A stretch of DNA of 64,000 bases from Adineta ricciae (taxonomy: Eukaryota; Rotifera; Eurotatoria; Adinetida; Adinetidae), in contig CAJNOJ010000138.1 of NCBI GenBank assembly GCA_905250025.1, forward strand, positions 186,001 through 250,000, in the 5' to 3' direction. Below are positions 48,387 through 58,868 of the stretch, in pieces. The notes under the pieces were generated by a model. That model was not told the DNA's origin, searched no databases, and was given only the letters and a program-made list of their open reading frames with translations. How positions within the stretch are numbered: the stretch's first letter is position 1; every line of letters starts with the position of its first letter. A program made the position numbers and the translations under genes.

Positions 48387-49380
48387 ATGGATAGAGAATC
48401 CAAGCCAAAAATTCTGTCAAATATACAAATCTATTTGAAACAACCATGGGATCTGATTAAAACTGGATATTTGATTTTAACATGGATTACCATGGTAGAT
48501 TTGATCTGAGTGTAAAAATACTTTTTACATCTGACGAATTGTATTTAGGGTTTTCATCTTGAATTAATTGGTCCAACAATGCCCATTCTTGCTACAAATA
48601 TTCAAGTTACATACAGTGGAATGGGCTCAGTACTTGCATCGAGAAGTGCTGGGTATTTAGTAGCAAATTGTCTCGGTGCTACGTTGCAAAGTATCGTCAA
48701 AAACCATTCGGAAGGTCTCCTTTTCTGTGCATTCTTTTTACCTGCCATTGCCGTTTTTGCTACACCTTTCATCACCTCGTTGATACTGATGTGTATTGTT
48801 TCATTTGCTCAAGGGATTTCGAAAGGTTTTACCGACCTAGGTAAGTTCAGATTGCTCGGTTATCTATTTGAATACATATACATAGGTGGGAACAATCTAT
48901 TATTGAAAATGTGGACTGTTAATGCTTCAGCACCATTAAATGCAGTTCATTTAGGCTATGGAGTCGGCGCTGTTTTTGCTAATTTACTCATTCGTCCATT
49001 TCTTACTAATCGAAATATCTTCGTTCCATATTCCATCACCGCACTCATATGTCTTTTGATCTCTGTTGGACATATATTTCTCTATATCCTAGAAATAAGA
49101 AATCGAAGACAAAAGTCAAGAGTAGAGGAAGTCGAAGAGAGCTTGGAAAAGTCGTCACCTTATTCCCCGCGTACGTGTGGTCGTGGATCTTTCCAATATG
49201 GTTTAATTCTTTCGATAATGTTTATTGCTTACACATTTTTCGTGGGTGGAAATTATCAAACATTTTCCAAATTCTACTTTTCGTTTCTGAAATTCGAAAA
49301 ATTTAAGTTGTCCAATGAAGATGCCAGTTGGGGAATGATTCTCTTTTGGCTTTCCAGTTCCGTATGTATATCTAGCTTTT
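48387..49380 (+). CDS. MFSD4/NaGLT1-like transporter, haplotype A, 5' part
   Basis: Exons 48387-48494, 48549-48840 and 48886-49361, followed by intron sequence up to the join. The first exon gives MDRESKPKILSN and the start of helix 1; the second continues GFHLELIGPTMPIL, typical of the first helix-loop of this MFS branch. The third has LKMWTVNASAPLNAVHLGYG, resembling the MFSD4/sodium-dependent glucose transporter 1 family. The remaining exons of this allele are at 54319-54856. An ORF reading into the n is an artefact. Confidence 0.8.
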
Positions 49381-49381
49381 N
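49381..49381. other. Assembly join A to B (single n)
   Basis: Left: intron of the transporter, identical over 270 bp to 54012-54281. Right: haplotype B continuing from 42276 with about 104 bp overlap. Confidence 0.9.
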
Positions 49382-49639
49382 AACTATTCATTGCGGAGTG
49401 ACTGAACATTTTTTTTGTAGATCACTATCTGATGAGCAAGTAATAGTTTAATCCTTTTTGATCGCGTTTTTGAAAAACAATTACTCTAAAAAAACCGTTC
49501 CCGATATGAACAGCTTGCAACTTCCAATCGGATGCAGAAAAACGAACCTGCAGAGCCACAATTTTTTTGCATACGATGATATGTTCAAAAGGGAGATACA
49601 GTTGAAATTTTTGCATCTTGTTCACCGGTTCCAATTATT

Positions 49640-50000
49640 CTGTATTTATGAATACGCCCAAAATTTGTTTACTCAAACAAATCGAAATTAATTTAGAAAA
49701 AGCATTCAAAAGTCAGTCGGTCCAACGAAACTACCACTACTACTCCATTTAGTCCAGAAACCAATGCTTAGTAGTCGACCAAAAGTAATATTAAACGTCT
49801 GTTGTATATAAGTCATCGATAGGACTCCGTGGTATGTACCATAATGTGGTTGCTGTTTTCGTTGTTAGGTTCCTTCTTACAAAGTAAACAGGAAGGAAGG
49901 TTTTTAATGTAACGATGCACATTGCAGTGAGGATTGCTAGAATGATCAGTATGACAATCAGTGGTCTTTTGCATCTATTTTGTTAAGAAGCATCGAAATA
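49640..50000 (-). pseudogene. Relic of a second NHL-family gene, haplotype B
   Basis: Counterpart of 47060-47520 but more eroded in the C-terminal domain. The membrane-helix segment is well preserved (KRPLIVILIILAILTAMCI, about 49972-49910), followed directly by a broken stalk. The NHL exon is absent here too, so it was lost before the haplotypes diverged. Confidence 0.5.
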
Positions 50001-50852
50001 CAAATGATTCACTAGTATCAATGACAAATCTTCTGGAATCTTCAGTCTGCATTGCTTGTATATGCGCTGCGAGTTGATAACAACAATCGATCAGTATATT
50101 TATTGTTCGCAGTGTATGATTTCTACAAAAAAAACTCATAATACAGTATGTTATTTGTCTTCGATTGGAATTCGAACTTGATTTTTTTACATGGATGAAT
50201 CTTAGATTCGGATACTGAGTTATTCGTCACATATTGTCTTTAACAAAAATTAGATGAAAGCTTTTCTATGTATATTATTATATACGATCTTCCACTTACT
50301 GCAGCCGTTGTGTAAAAAGGTCGTCGTGCATAATCGCAAAATGATTTTCAGTGTGTCTAGCAAAGAAGATGGACGAGCGTCATAATGACTAGAATATAAT
50401 TGCATTGGAATTGTTTCAAAGGCCATCGCTATGTTAATGATCTGCACATCAAGTCAGTTATATTTCATCCCTTGGCTTCTTCGTAGAAGACATTTCAGAA
50501 AGTATATCGCACTAGCAATTGACTATCTTTCGTATTGTGTTACACCCTCGTAGTGACACGATGAAACAAATTTGACATGGTAAAATCATGTTTTTGTTCG
50601 CTGCTTATATTTAATACCTTCAAGAAATGTAAAGTATAGGAGTGTCAGCTTTTTGGAACATGAGACGTACTTTATCATCCCCGATAAATCCACTAAACAG
50701 CGCGTATTGCTAAGCAATCATTTAATATTCAACTGTAGATCTATGTAACATATTTTTCTTATCTTATAGTGTGTGTGTGTGTGTGTGCACATTGATAACT
50801 GCATGTGCTCGTTCTATCTGTTTATTTGTTTGAAAGGTATCCCTTAATTGAA
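50001..50852. other. Intergenic with TG microsatellite, haplotype B
   Basis: A (TG)n run of about nine units at 50769-50788 lies 70 bp before the transporter ATG. Haplotype A has an interrupted version near 48300. No gene supported. Confidence 0.4.
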
Positions 50853-51024
50853 TGACACATGGATAGAGAATCCAAGCCAAAAATTCTGTCAAATATACAA
50901 ATCTATTTGAAACAACCATGGGATCTGATTAAAACTGGATATTTGATTTTAACATGGATTACCATGGTAGATTCGACCTGAGTGTAAAAATACTTTTTAC
51001 ATCTGACGAATTGTATTTAGGGTT
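50853..51024. repeat. 172-bp block repeated at 51026-51197
   Basis: Identical to the sequence after the next n. It contains the first exon of the haplotype B transporter (50859-50966), so the exon appears twice only because two contigs of the same haplotype overlap. Confidence 0.85.
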
Positions 51025-51025
51025 N
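51025..51025. other. Assembly join B to B (single n)
   Basis: Joins two haplotype B contigs without removing their 172-bp identical overlap. Confidence 0.9.
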
Positions 51026-51031
51026 TGACAC

Positions 51032-52600
51032 ATGGATAGAGAATCCAAGCCAAAAATTCTGTCAAATATACAAATCTATTTGAAACAACCATGGGATCTG
51101 ATTAAAACTGGATATTTGATTTTAACATGGATTACCATGGTAGATTCGACCTGAGTGTAAAAATACTTTTTACATCTGACGAATTGTATTTAGGGTTTTC
51201 ATCTTGAATTAATCGGTCCAACAATGCCCATTCTTGCTGCAAATATTCAAGTTACATATAGTGGAATGGGCTCAGTACTTGCATCGAGAAGTGCTGGGTA
51301 TTTAGTAGCAAATTGTCTCGGTGCTACTTTACAAAGTATCGTCAAAAACCATTCTGAAGGTCTCCTTTTCTGTGCATTCGTTTTACCTGCCATTGTCGTT
51401 TTCGCTACACCATTCATCACCTCGTTGATACTGATGTGTATTGTTTCATTTGCTCAAGGGATTTCGAAAGGTTTTACTGACCTAGGTAAGTTCAGATTGT
51501 TCAGTTATCTATTTGAATGGGTATACATAGGTGGGAACAATCTATTATTGAAAATGTGGACTGTCAATGCTTCAGCACCATTAAATGCAGTTCATTTAGG
51601 CTATGGAGTCGGTGCTGTTTTTGCTAATTTACTCATTCGTCCATTTCTTACTAATCGAAATATCTTTGTTCCATATTCCATCACCGCATTCGTATGTCTT
51701 TTGATCGCTCTTGGACATATGTTTCTCTATATCCTGGAAATAAGAAATCGAAGACAAAAGTCAAGAGTAGAGGAAGTCGAAGAGAGCTTGGATAAGTCAT
51801 CACCTTATTCGCCACGTACGTGTGGTCGTGGATCTTTCCAATATGGTTTAATTCTTTCGATAATGTTTATTGCTTACACATTTTTCGTGGGTGGAAATTA
51901 TCAAACATTTTCCAAATTCTACTTTTCGTTTCTGAAATTTGAAAAATTCAAGTTGTCCAATGAAGATGCCAGTTGGGGAATGACTCTCTTTTGGCTTTCC
52001 AGTTCCGTATGTATATCTAGCTTCTTCCTGATCATCATTAAAACTATATTTTGACATACCAGATCGGACGCTTCATTTTCGCAATTATATCAATCTTTCT
52101 ATCGGTAAATATCTGTCTTAGTATTATTTGGGCAGGCGCTATATGCCTCGCAGCAGCATGGCTTACTTATGTTTGGATCGTTGGTTTATCAAGTATGAGT
52201 TTATTTATTCTGGGTGCAATAACCGGCTTAATATTTTCACCGATATTTCCTTTATCGTTTGGTTATTTCAATCAAAGGCTCAATGTTATACCAATGCTCC
52301 TTGGTTTACTTTTGTGCGGGACGGCACTCGGAGCGATGACATCGAACAAAATAGCTGGTATGTTTTGTTTCGATGAAGACTTTGTATTTGACTCTCTATG
52401 TAGGTTTAGTGATGGATCATGATCCCAACCATTTTCCAACACTGTTGGCGATTTGGATACTGATGGCAACTCTTCTCTACATTGGTTCGCATCTCGTCTA
52501 CTTTTGTCATCGACGACCTTCAGCAGATACTGGTCGTGAATGCGTTAACGAAGAAGAAAAAGGAGTGATGATGGAGATAACAAATAAAGAAAACAAATAG
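51032..52600 (+). CDS. MFSD4/NaGLT1-like transporter, haplotype B (complete)
   Basis: Five exons, 51032-51139, 51194-51485, 51531-52006, 52063-52357 and 52404-52600, give 455 aa in phase with all GT-AG introns of 45-56 bp. About twelve hydrophobic segments are spread along the chain with a polar central loop (RRQKSRVEEVEESLDKSS) between the two six-helix halves, as in MFS transporters. Family resemblance is to MFSD4/sodium-dependent glucose transporter 1, from the early GPTMPILATN region and LKMWTVNASAPL/HLGYGVGAVFA. Likely an integral membrane transporter of a sugar or other small solute; the substrate is not certain. The guanine deaminase gene starts 97 bp downstream on the same strand. Confidence 0.83.
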
Positions 52601-52697
52601 CAACTTCGTTTTTGCTTTTTTTACGATATGAAATAAAATACGAAAAGATCTTTATTCATGTTTAAAATTTAGTTTCAGAAGTTCGTTTACCACATTC

Positions 52698-54010
52698 ATG
52701 TTCAACGAGAAATATATTTTTCATGGAACCATCATTGATACACCTGATCCATCGACATTACGAATTAGAAAACAACACATTTGTACTGTGAATAAGGGCA
52801 AAATCGAAATAATCAAACCTGCTGATTCCCTCAATACTGTTGATGTATATCGAGATTATACGATTATTCATTTAAGCGAGAGTCAATTTATCTGTCCGGG
52901 ATTTGTTGATTTACATTGCCACGCTCCGCAATATCGACAAGTGGGAAGCGCTACTGAAGTGCCTCTTCTACAATGGCTCGACAAATTCACTTTCCCGAAT
53001 GAAGCTAGATGTGCCGATCTTTCCTACGCGCGGAATCTCTATACAAAACTTGTCTCGAGACTATTACGTAATGGAACGACAACAGTGCAATACTTTGCCA
53101 CGATACATCTTGAAGCAACGAAAATTCTAGCAGATATCTGTCAAGAAAAAGGACAACGAGCATACATTGGTAAAGTGTGTGCAGATCGAAATTCACCTGA
53201 TTTCTACATTGAAACGACGGAGGAAAGTGTTCGGCATACAGAAGAATTCATTAATTATGTTCATCGTATGGAAAAAGGTAGAGATATTGCTGAGATGAAG
53301 GCTCTGATACATCCTGTTGTTACACCTCGATTTGTACCAACATGTTCACTAGATTTACTCGTTCAACTGGGACAACTAGCGAAGAAATATGATGTCCATA
53401 TACAATCACACATCGCAGAGACAGCAGATCAGGTTGCATTCGTACATGCACTTCATCCTGATGTTGGAAACGGACGAGACGTAGCTATTTTCAATCAAAC
53501 CGGCCTTCTGACAAATAAAGCAGTTTTTGCTCACGGAGTCTATCTAGCTGACGATGAAGTTGACCACATGATAGCAAGTGGAAGCGCTGTAGCCAGTTGC
53601 CCAATTGCAAATTTTCTTTTTTCGAAAGGAATCACTGCCATTGAACGTTTTCGAAGAAAGGGTTTGAAAGTAGGTCTAGGAACTGACGTTGGAGGTGCAT
53701 ATTCAAGCAACATGCTTCCTGTCGTACGCGCTGCTGTGTTTGGTAATCGAACGATGGATTTTGTTTCGATCGATCGTTCGATTGCTGCACTTCCAGAATT
53801 TCCTGAACATAAAGATCCAGACATTGATTTCAAATTCGCTTTCTACTTGGCCACTCTGGGAGGCGCACACGCGTTGAACATCGATACACACATCGGAAGC
53901 TTCGAAATCGGAAAGGAGTTCGATGCACTACTTGTCGACTGTAACAAGGATGATCAGGCATTCGATTATTGGAGTGAAGATGAAAGTGACATCATATTTG
54001 AGAAATGGGT
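52698..54010 (+). CDS. GDA: Guanine deaminase, haplotype B (C-terminus cut)
   Basis: Single open exon from ATG at 52698, cut at FEKW by the join, about 20 residues short. Amidohydrolase zinc motif HCH in FVDLHCHAPQY, the family signature PLLQWLDKFTFPNEA, GTTTVQYF, SHIAET, FAHGVYL and the GTDVGGAYSSNML metal-ligand aspartate are all present. Catalyses guanine to xanthine plus ammonia in purine catabolism, in the cytosol. Allele A reads GTDVGGGYSS at the last motif. Confidence 0.92.
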
Positions 54011-54011
54011 N
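54011..54011. other. Assembly join B to A (single n)
   Basis: Right side repeats 49111-49380 exactly (270 bp) and continues haplotype A of the transporter. Confidence 0.9.
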
Positions 54012-54856
54012 AAAAGTCAAGAGTAGAGGAAGTCGAAGAGAGCTTGGAAAAGTCGTCACCTTATTCCCCGCGTACGTGTGGTCGTGGATCTTTCCAATAT
54101 GGTTTAATTCTTTCGATAATGTTTATTGCTTACACATTTTTCGTGGGTGGAAATTATCAAACATTTTCCAAATTCTACTTTTCGTTTCTGAAATTCGAAA
54201 AATTTAAGTTGTCCAATGAAGATGCCAGTTGGGGAATGATTCTCTTTTGGCTTTCCAGTTCCGTATGTATATCTAGCTTTTTCCTGATCATCATTAAAAC
54301 CATAGTTTGACACACCAGGTCGGACGCTTCCTTTTCGCAATTATATCAATCTTTCTATCGGTAAATATCTGTCTTAGTATTATTTGGGCAGGTGCTCTAT
54401 GCCTCGCAGCAGCATGGCTTACTTATGTTTGGATCGTTGGTTTATCAAGTATGAGTTTATTTCTTCTGGGTGCAATAACCGGCTTAATATTTTCACCGAT
54501 ATTTCCTTTATCGTTCGGTTATTTCAATCAAAGGCTCAATGTTATACCAATGCTTCTCGGTTTACTTTTGTGCGGGACGGCACTCGGAGCGATGTCATCG
54601 AACAAAATAGCTGGTATGTTTTGTTTCGATGAAGACTTTGCATTTGACTCTCTGTATAGGCTTAGTGATGGATCATGATCCCAACCATTTTCCAACACTG
54701 TTGGCGATTTGGATACTGATGGCAACTCTTCTCTACATTGCTTCGCATCTCGTCTACTTTTGTCATCGACGACCTTCAACAGATACTGGTCGTGAATGCG
54801 TTAACGAAGAAGAAAAAGGAGTGATGATGGAGATAACAAATAAAGAAAACAAATAG
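54012..54856 (+). CDS. MFSD4/NaGLT1-like transporter, haplotype A, 3' part
   Basis: Repeats the end of exon 3 (to 54262), then exon 4 (54319-54613) and exon 5 (54660-54856). With 48387-49361 this gives a complete 455-aa protein, equal to B. The last exon carries the final helix and a polar tail (DTGRECVNEEEKG). Confidence 0.82.
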
Positions 54857-54954
54857 CAATTTCGTTTTTGCTTTTTCTTACGATATAAAATAAAATATGA
54901 AAAGATCTTTATTCCTGTTTGAAATTTAGTTTCAGAAGTTCGTTTACCACATAC

Positions 54955-56550
54955 ATGTCCAACGGGAAATATATTTTTCATGGAACCATCATTGATACAC
55001 CTGATCCATCGACATTACGAATTAGAAAACAACACATTTGTACTGTGAATAAGGGCAAAATCGAAATCATCGAACCTGCTGATTCTCTCAATACTGTTGA
55101 TCTATATCGAGATTATACGATTATTCATTTAAGTGAGAGTCAATTTATCTGTCCGGGATTTGTTGATTTACATTGCCACGCTCCACAATATCGACAAGTG
55201 GGAAGCGCCACTGAAGTACCTCTTCTTCAATGGCTCGACAAATTCACTTTCCCGAATGAAGCTAGATGTGCCGATCTTTCCTACGCGCGCAATCTCTACA
55301 CAAAACTTGTCTCGAGGCTATTACGTAATGGAACGACGACAGTGCAATACTTTGCCACGATACATCTTGAAGCAACGAAAACTCTAGCAGATATCTGTCA
55401 AGAAAAAGGACAACGAGCTTACATTGGTAAAGTGTGTGCAGATCGAAATTCACCAGATTTCTACATTGAAACAACGGAGGAAAGTGTTCGGTATACAGAA
55501 GAATTCATTAATTATGTGCATCGTATGGAAAAAGGTAGAGATATCGCTGAGATGAAGGCTCTGATACATCCTGTTGTTACACCTCGATTTGTACCAACAT
55601 GTTCACTAGATTTACTCGCTCAACTGGGACAACTAGCGAACAAATATGATGTCCATATACAATCACACATCGCGGAGACAGCAGATCAGGTTGCATTCGT
55701 ACATGCACTTCATCCTGATATTGGGAATGGACGAGACGTAGCTATTTTCAATCAAACCGGTCTTCTGACAAATAAAGCAGTTTTCGCTCATGGAGTCTAT
55801 CTAGCTGACGATGAAGTTGATCACATGATAGCAAGTGGAAGCGCTGTAGCCAGTTGCCCAATTGCAAATTTCCTTTTTTCGAAAGGAATCACGGCCATTG
55901 AACGTTTTCGAAGAAAGGGTTTGAAAGTGGGTCTAGGAACTGATGTTGGGGGTGGGTATTCAAGCAACATGCTTCCGGTCGTACGCGCTGCTGTGTTCGG
56001 TAATAGAACGATGGATTTTGTTTCGATCGATCGTTCGATTGCTGCACTTCCAGAATTTCCTGAACATAAAGATCCAGACATTGATTTCACATTCGCTTTC
56101 TACTTGGCGACTCTGGGAGGCGCACACGCGTTGAACATCGATACACACATCGGAAGCTTCGAAATCGGAAAGGAGTTCGATGCACTACTTGTCGACTGTA
56201 ACAAGGATGATCAGGCATTCGATTATTGGAGTGAAGATGAAAGTGACATCATATTTGAGAAATGGGTNCTTCCAGAATTTCCTGAACATAAAGATCCAGA
56301 CATTGATTTCACATTCGCTTTCTACTTGGCGACTCTGGGAGGCGCACACGCGTTGAACATCGATACACACATCGGAAGCTTCGAAATCGGAAAGGAGTTC
56401 GATGCACTACTTGTCGACTGTAACAAGGATGATCAGGCATTCGATTATTGGAGTGAAGATGAAAGTGACATCATATTTGAGAAATGGGTGAATGCTGGTG
56501 ATGACCGAAATATCGTTGGAGTGTGGGTGCAGGGACGAAAAGTGTGTTGA
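54955..56550 (+). CDS. GDA: Guanine deaminase, haplotype A (complete once overlap is removed)
   Basis: Starts at 54955 (MSNGKYIFHGTI), open to the join at 56268. The 221 bp before the join (56047-56267) recur at 56269-56489, and the unique end 56490-56550 encodes the C-terminus. Counting the overlap once gives about 457 aa, matching the family's usual 450-460 aa. A naive 543-aa reading through the n duplicates about 74 residues and is wrong. Zinc ligands include H73 and H75 (DLHCHAPQY), SHIAET, FAHG and the GTDVGG aspartate. Catalyses hydrolytic deamination of guanine to xanthine. Only 98 bp separate it from the transporter gene; a shared role in purine or solute handling is speculation. Confidence 0.92.
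   Translation: MSNGKYIFHGTIIDTPDPSTLRIRKQHICTVNKGKIEIIEPADSLNTVDLYRDYTIIHLSESQFICPGFVDLHCHAPQYRQVGSATEVPLLQWLDKFTFPNEARCADLSYARNLYTKLVSRLLRNGTTTVQYFATIHLEATKTLADICQEKGQRAYIGKVCADRNSPDFYIETTEESVRYTEEFINYVHRMEKGRDIAEMKALIHPVVTPRFVPTCSLDLLAQLGQLANKYDVHIQSHIAETADQVAFVHALHPDIGNGRDVAIFNQTGLLTNKAVFAHGVYLADDEVDHMIASGSAVASCPIANFLFSKGITAIERFRRKGLKVGLGTDVGGGYSSNMLPVVRAAVFGNRTMDFVSIDRSIAALPEFPEHKDPDIDFTFAFYLATLGGAHALNIDTHIGSFEIGKEFDALLVDCNKDDQAFDYWSEDESDIIFEKWXLPEFPEHKDPDIDFTFAFYLATLGGAHALNIDTHIGSFEIGKEFDALLVDCNKDDQAFDYWSEDESDIIFEKWVNAGDDRNIVGVWVQGRKVC
56268..56268. other. Assembly join A to A (single n)
   Basis: Two haplotype A contigs joined with their 221-bp identical overlap left in place; it happens to keep the reading frame. 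Confidence 0.9.
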
Positions 56551-56765
56551 ATCTGTGTGTATGCGCAGAGAACCGTTTTTTTTCTTCTCCTAAATAAATA
56601 AACATATTTTTCTCTTCCAGTAAGAGAATTTTCGATTCTGTCTTCTGTCGCGTATTATTTTGCAATTATGTTGGCATAAAGCAAAACAAGTGTTTTTTCC
56701 CATCGCATTTTACGTTTTTTCATAAAAATTCTCAACGTTTGTTTAAAAAAAGGCATACGACTGGC

Positions 56766-57450
56766 ATGATGGCACCGACTATTTGGGTACAAATTGACAA
56801 TTGTGACACGGAAAAGGTGCGGCTGGAATCGGAGATGGATATTGACGATCTTAAAAAGAAGTTACTAGGAAAGGATGCAAATAAATATCGAGCAATCTAT
56901 CAGAATGTTAGGTTGAGGTCAGACACACTAATACCTGGTGACACGACATTTGAGCAACCCGTTTTGTTACAGTTACAAATAGCATCAGGTAGGACTGCTC
57001 TTCAACTTGTTTTTCTACAAAATGATGAGATGATTTTTGAATCGCAGATTTGACATCGACTCAGTCGCAGCCGTTAATCACAAATGTAGACGGTACTTTT
57101 CAACCACACTTTGAAAATCAAATGCTTGGACAGTCGACTCATGCGCACCAACGACGAGGTCAACCGCAGGCATACGATCCATATTATTCTTCGATAAATC
57201 AGGGCTTACTTAATACTAGCTACCCACCAGTCCCGGATTATTCAACTGGTCGCACATCGATCCCTTTCAGTCTGTCATCGGGAACCTATTCTTCTGGGTT
57301 AAATTCGCATTATAACTGTGATCAAACGTATCATTCATTTGCGGCACCCTCCAATTATGAAACATCATATTATTCACCAACAGGCATGAGCATGCCTACA
57401 ATGGTAACTAACAACTGTTAATAGCGTGTGATTTTCGAGAGAAAAGAAGT
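56766..57450 (+). CDS. Unrecognised protein with possible ubiquitin-like N-terminus, haplotype A, 5' part
   Basis: Exon 1 (56766-56988) and exon 2 (57048-57403). Exon 1 encodes a compact domain (TIWVQIDNCDTEKVRL, DIDDLKKKLLGKD, LIPGDTTFEQPVLLQL) with the strand-helix-strand pattern of a ubiquitin-like or Crinkler-type header fold; this is a guess from pattern. Exon 2 is low-complexity, rich in Ser, Tyr, Pro, Gln and Asn. Exons 3-4 of this allele are at 59163-59473 and are disrupted. The start could be 56766 or 56769. Confidence 0.55.
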
Positions 57451-57451
57451 N
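57451..57451. other. Assembly join A to B (single n)
   Basis: Right side matches 57230 onward but with haplotype B differences. The left block's last 257 bp (57194-57450) recur at 58869-59125. Confidence 0.9.
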
Positions 57452-57452
57452 G

Positions 57453-58048
57453 TCCCGGATTATTCAACTGGTCGCACATCAAACCCTTTCAGTCTGTCAT
57501 CGGGAACCTATTCTTCTGGGTTAAATTCGCATTATAACTGTGATCAAACGTATCATTCATTTGCGGCACCCTCCAATTATGAAACATCATATTATTCACC
57601 AACAGGCATGAGCATGCCTACAATGGTAACTAACAAATGTTAATAGCGTGTGATTTTCGAGAGAAAAGGAATATCTTCACGCTAAAGATTGTTCTCGTGT
57701 TCTATTCAGATGCGTCCGAGTTTTGTACCTCCGCATGAAATGCAACCAACGGGCATCGGATTCAGTTGTGTAACCAATGACATGAAAGTAGCGCACTTAC
57801 AACAGTAAGAATCGATATTTATCTCAATTGAATTTATAGATTTGATTTACGTTAGAGAATGCTTTCGTCGATTGGGCCCGGAACTATTTGACAGAGCTTA
57901 CGGATATCTACGACAGCAAAAAATTCGACAACGTACAGACAAGACATTAGACAATGCCCAAATACGACATGATCTGCATCAAATGACTCGAGACCCACAA
58001 TCCAGTGAATTGTTAGATCAACTCGTCTTCTTTGAGCTAAATAATTAA
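57453..58048 (+). CDS. Unrecognised protein, haplotype B, 3' part (intact)
   Basis: Tail of exon 2 (to 57625), exon 3 (57710-57804) and exon 4 (57856-58048), all in phase. The C-terminal exon is charged and probably helical (ECFRRLGPELFDRAYGYLRQQ, HDLHQMTRDPQSSELLDQL). I do not recognise it. The 5' half of this allele, 740 bp including the guanine deaminase end, is missing from the window. It is convergent with the GTPase/vWA gene, 111 bp away. Confidence 0.55.
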
Positions 58049-58159
58049 GCGTAGGAAAAAAGAACTATATGAAATCGTGATTAAGATTTATTTCATGTGA
58101 TAAAGCAATGTAAGGTAAATGTCATCGTAGGATATAGATAAAAATCAAATGAACGTTTT

Positions 58160-58867
58160 TCAATTTCGAGCGATTTCAGCATAGACACTGATGAGTTCTT
58201 CTAAAGTTTTTAATTCTTTGAATGTGCCACCCATTTTGTCATTAATTTTTTTCAAAAGATCCATTTGCGCAACACCGAATGCGACAGTCCAGAACTGATT
58301 AATTCTTGTTCTCAGAGTTAATAGTTTGTTGAGTTCGTTTTCGGGATAACTAGCTTGCCCATCGGTCATGAATATAATGATGAAAGATAAATTTTGAGCT
58401 GCATTAGCAGTGGAAGTTGGAAGTGGAACATTTTCTATCGTTTTAACTACTAAGTCGAATGCTTTGGTAAAATCTGTACCACCACTTGTAAATTGTATTT
58501 TGCCACTGTCAACTGCTTTTGATTCAACATTAAACATAGCGTAGTTTGCAGCACTAGCAAAAACGATAATCGTTATCCGATCTGCTGCACCACAGTCGAT
58601 TCGAATTCTGATAAATTCTTTCACAGCTTGCATCAAAGCATTCCAAGGATTTCCCGCCATTGATCCTGATGCATCAAGTAATAATATATAATGAAAAGCA
58701 GCTGGAGCGGCTTGAGGTGTGTTATTTGTAACAAATTTCATATCATATTGTTCACATAAACGTTTACCAATTTTACCCCAAACATGAAGAAACTTACTTC
58801 GTAATTTGTTCAAATCGTCGGGGTTAATCGCATTGCCGAAATACGACTGAGGGTGATCTTTCTTAAA
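58160..58867 (-). CDS. GTPase/vWA fusion, haplotype B, vWA domain fragment
   Basis: The von Willebrand A domain of the gene described at 59585-64000. It has a complete metal-ion-dependent adhesion site: DASGSM, a Thr in SGGTDFTKAF, and Asp in FMTDGQA. The 5' side is cut by the join at 58868, and the rest of this allele is outside the window. Few differences from A (for example RLCEQYD against CLCQQYG). Confidence 0.8.
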   Translation of the reverse strand, partial: FKKDHPQSYFGNAINPDDLNKLRSKFLHVWGKIGKRLCEQYDMKFVTNNTPQAAPAAFHYILLLDASGSMAGNPWNALMQAVKEFIRIRIDCGAADRITIIVFASAANYAMFNVESKAVDSGKIQFTSGGTDFTKAFDLVVKTIENVPLPTSTANAAQNLSFIIIFMTDGQASYPENELNKLLTLRTRINQFWTVAFGVAQMDLLKKINDKMGGTFKELKTLEELISVYAEIARN

Positions 58868-58868
58868 N
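58868..58868. other. Assembly join B to A (single n)
   Basis: Right side repeats 57194-57450 (257 bp) and continues haplotype A. Confidence 0.9.

Noticed and set aside
49203..49409. Minus-strand ORF crossing the n at 49381
   Set aside because: Antisense shadow plus an artificial junction.
50769..50788. TG microsatellite as a regulatory element
   Set aside because: Ordinary dinucleotide slippage, interrupted on the other haplotype; no evidence of function.
53923..54207. 94-aa ORF crossing the n at 54011
   Set aside because: Chimera of guanine deaminase and transporter sequence made by the join.
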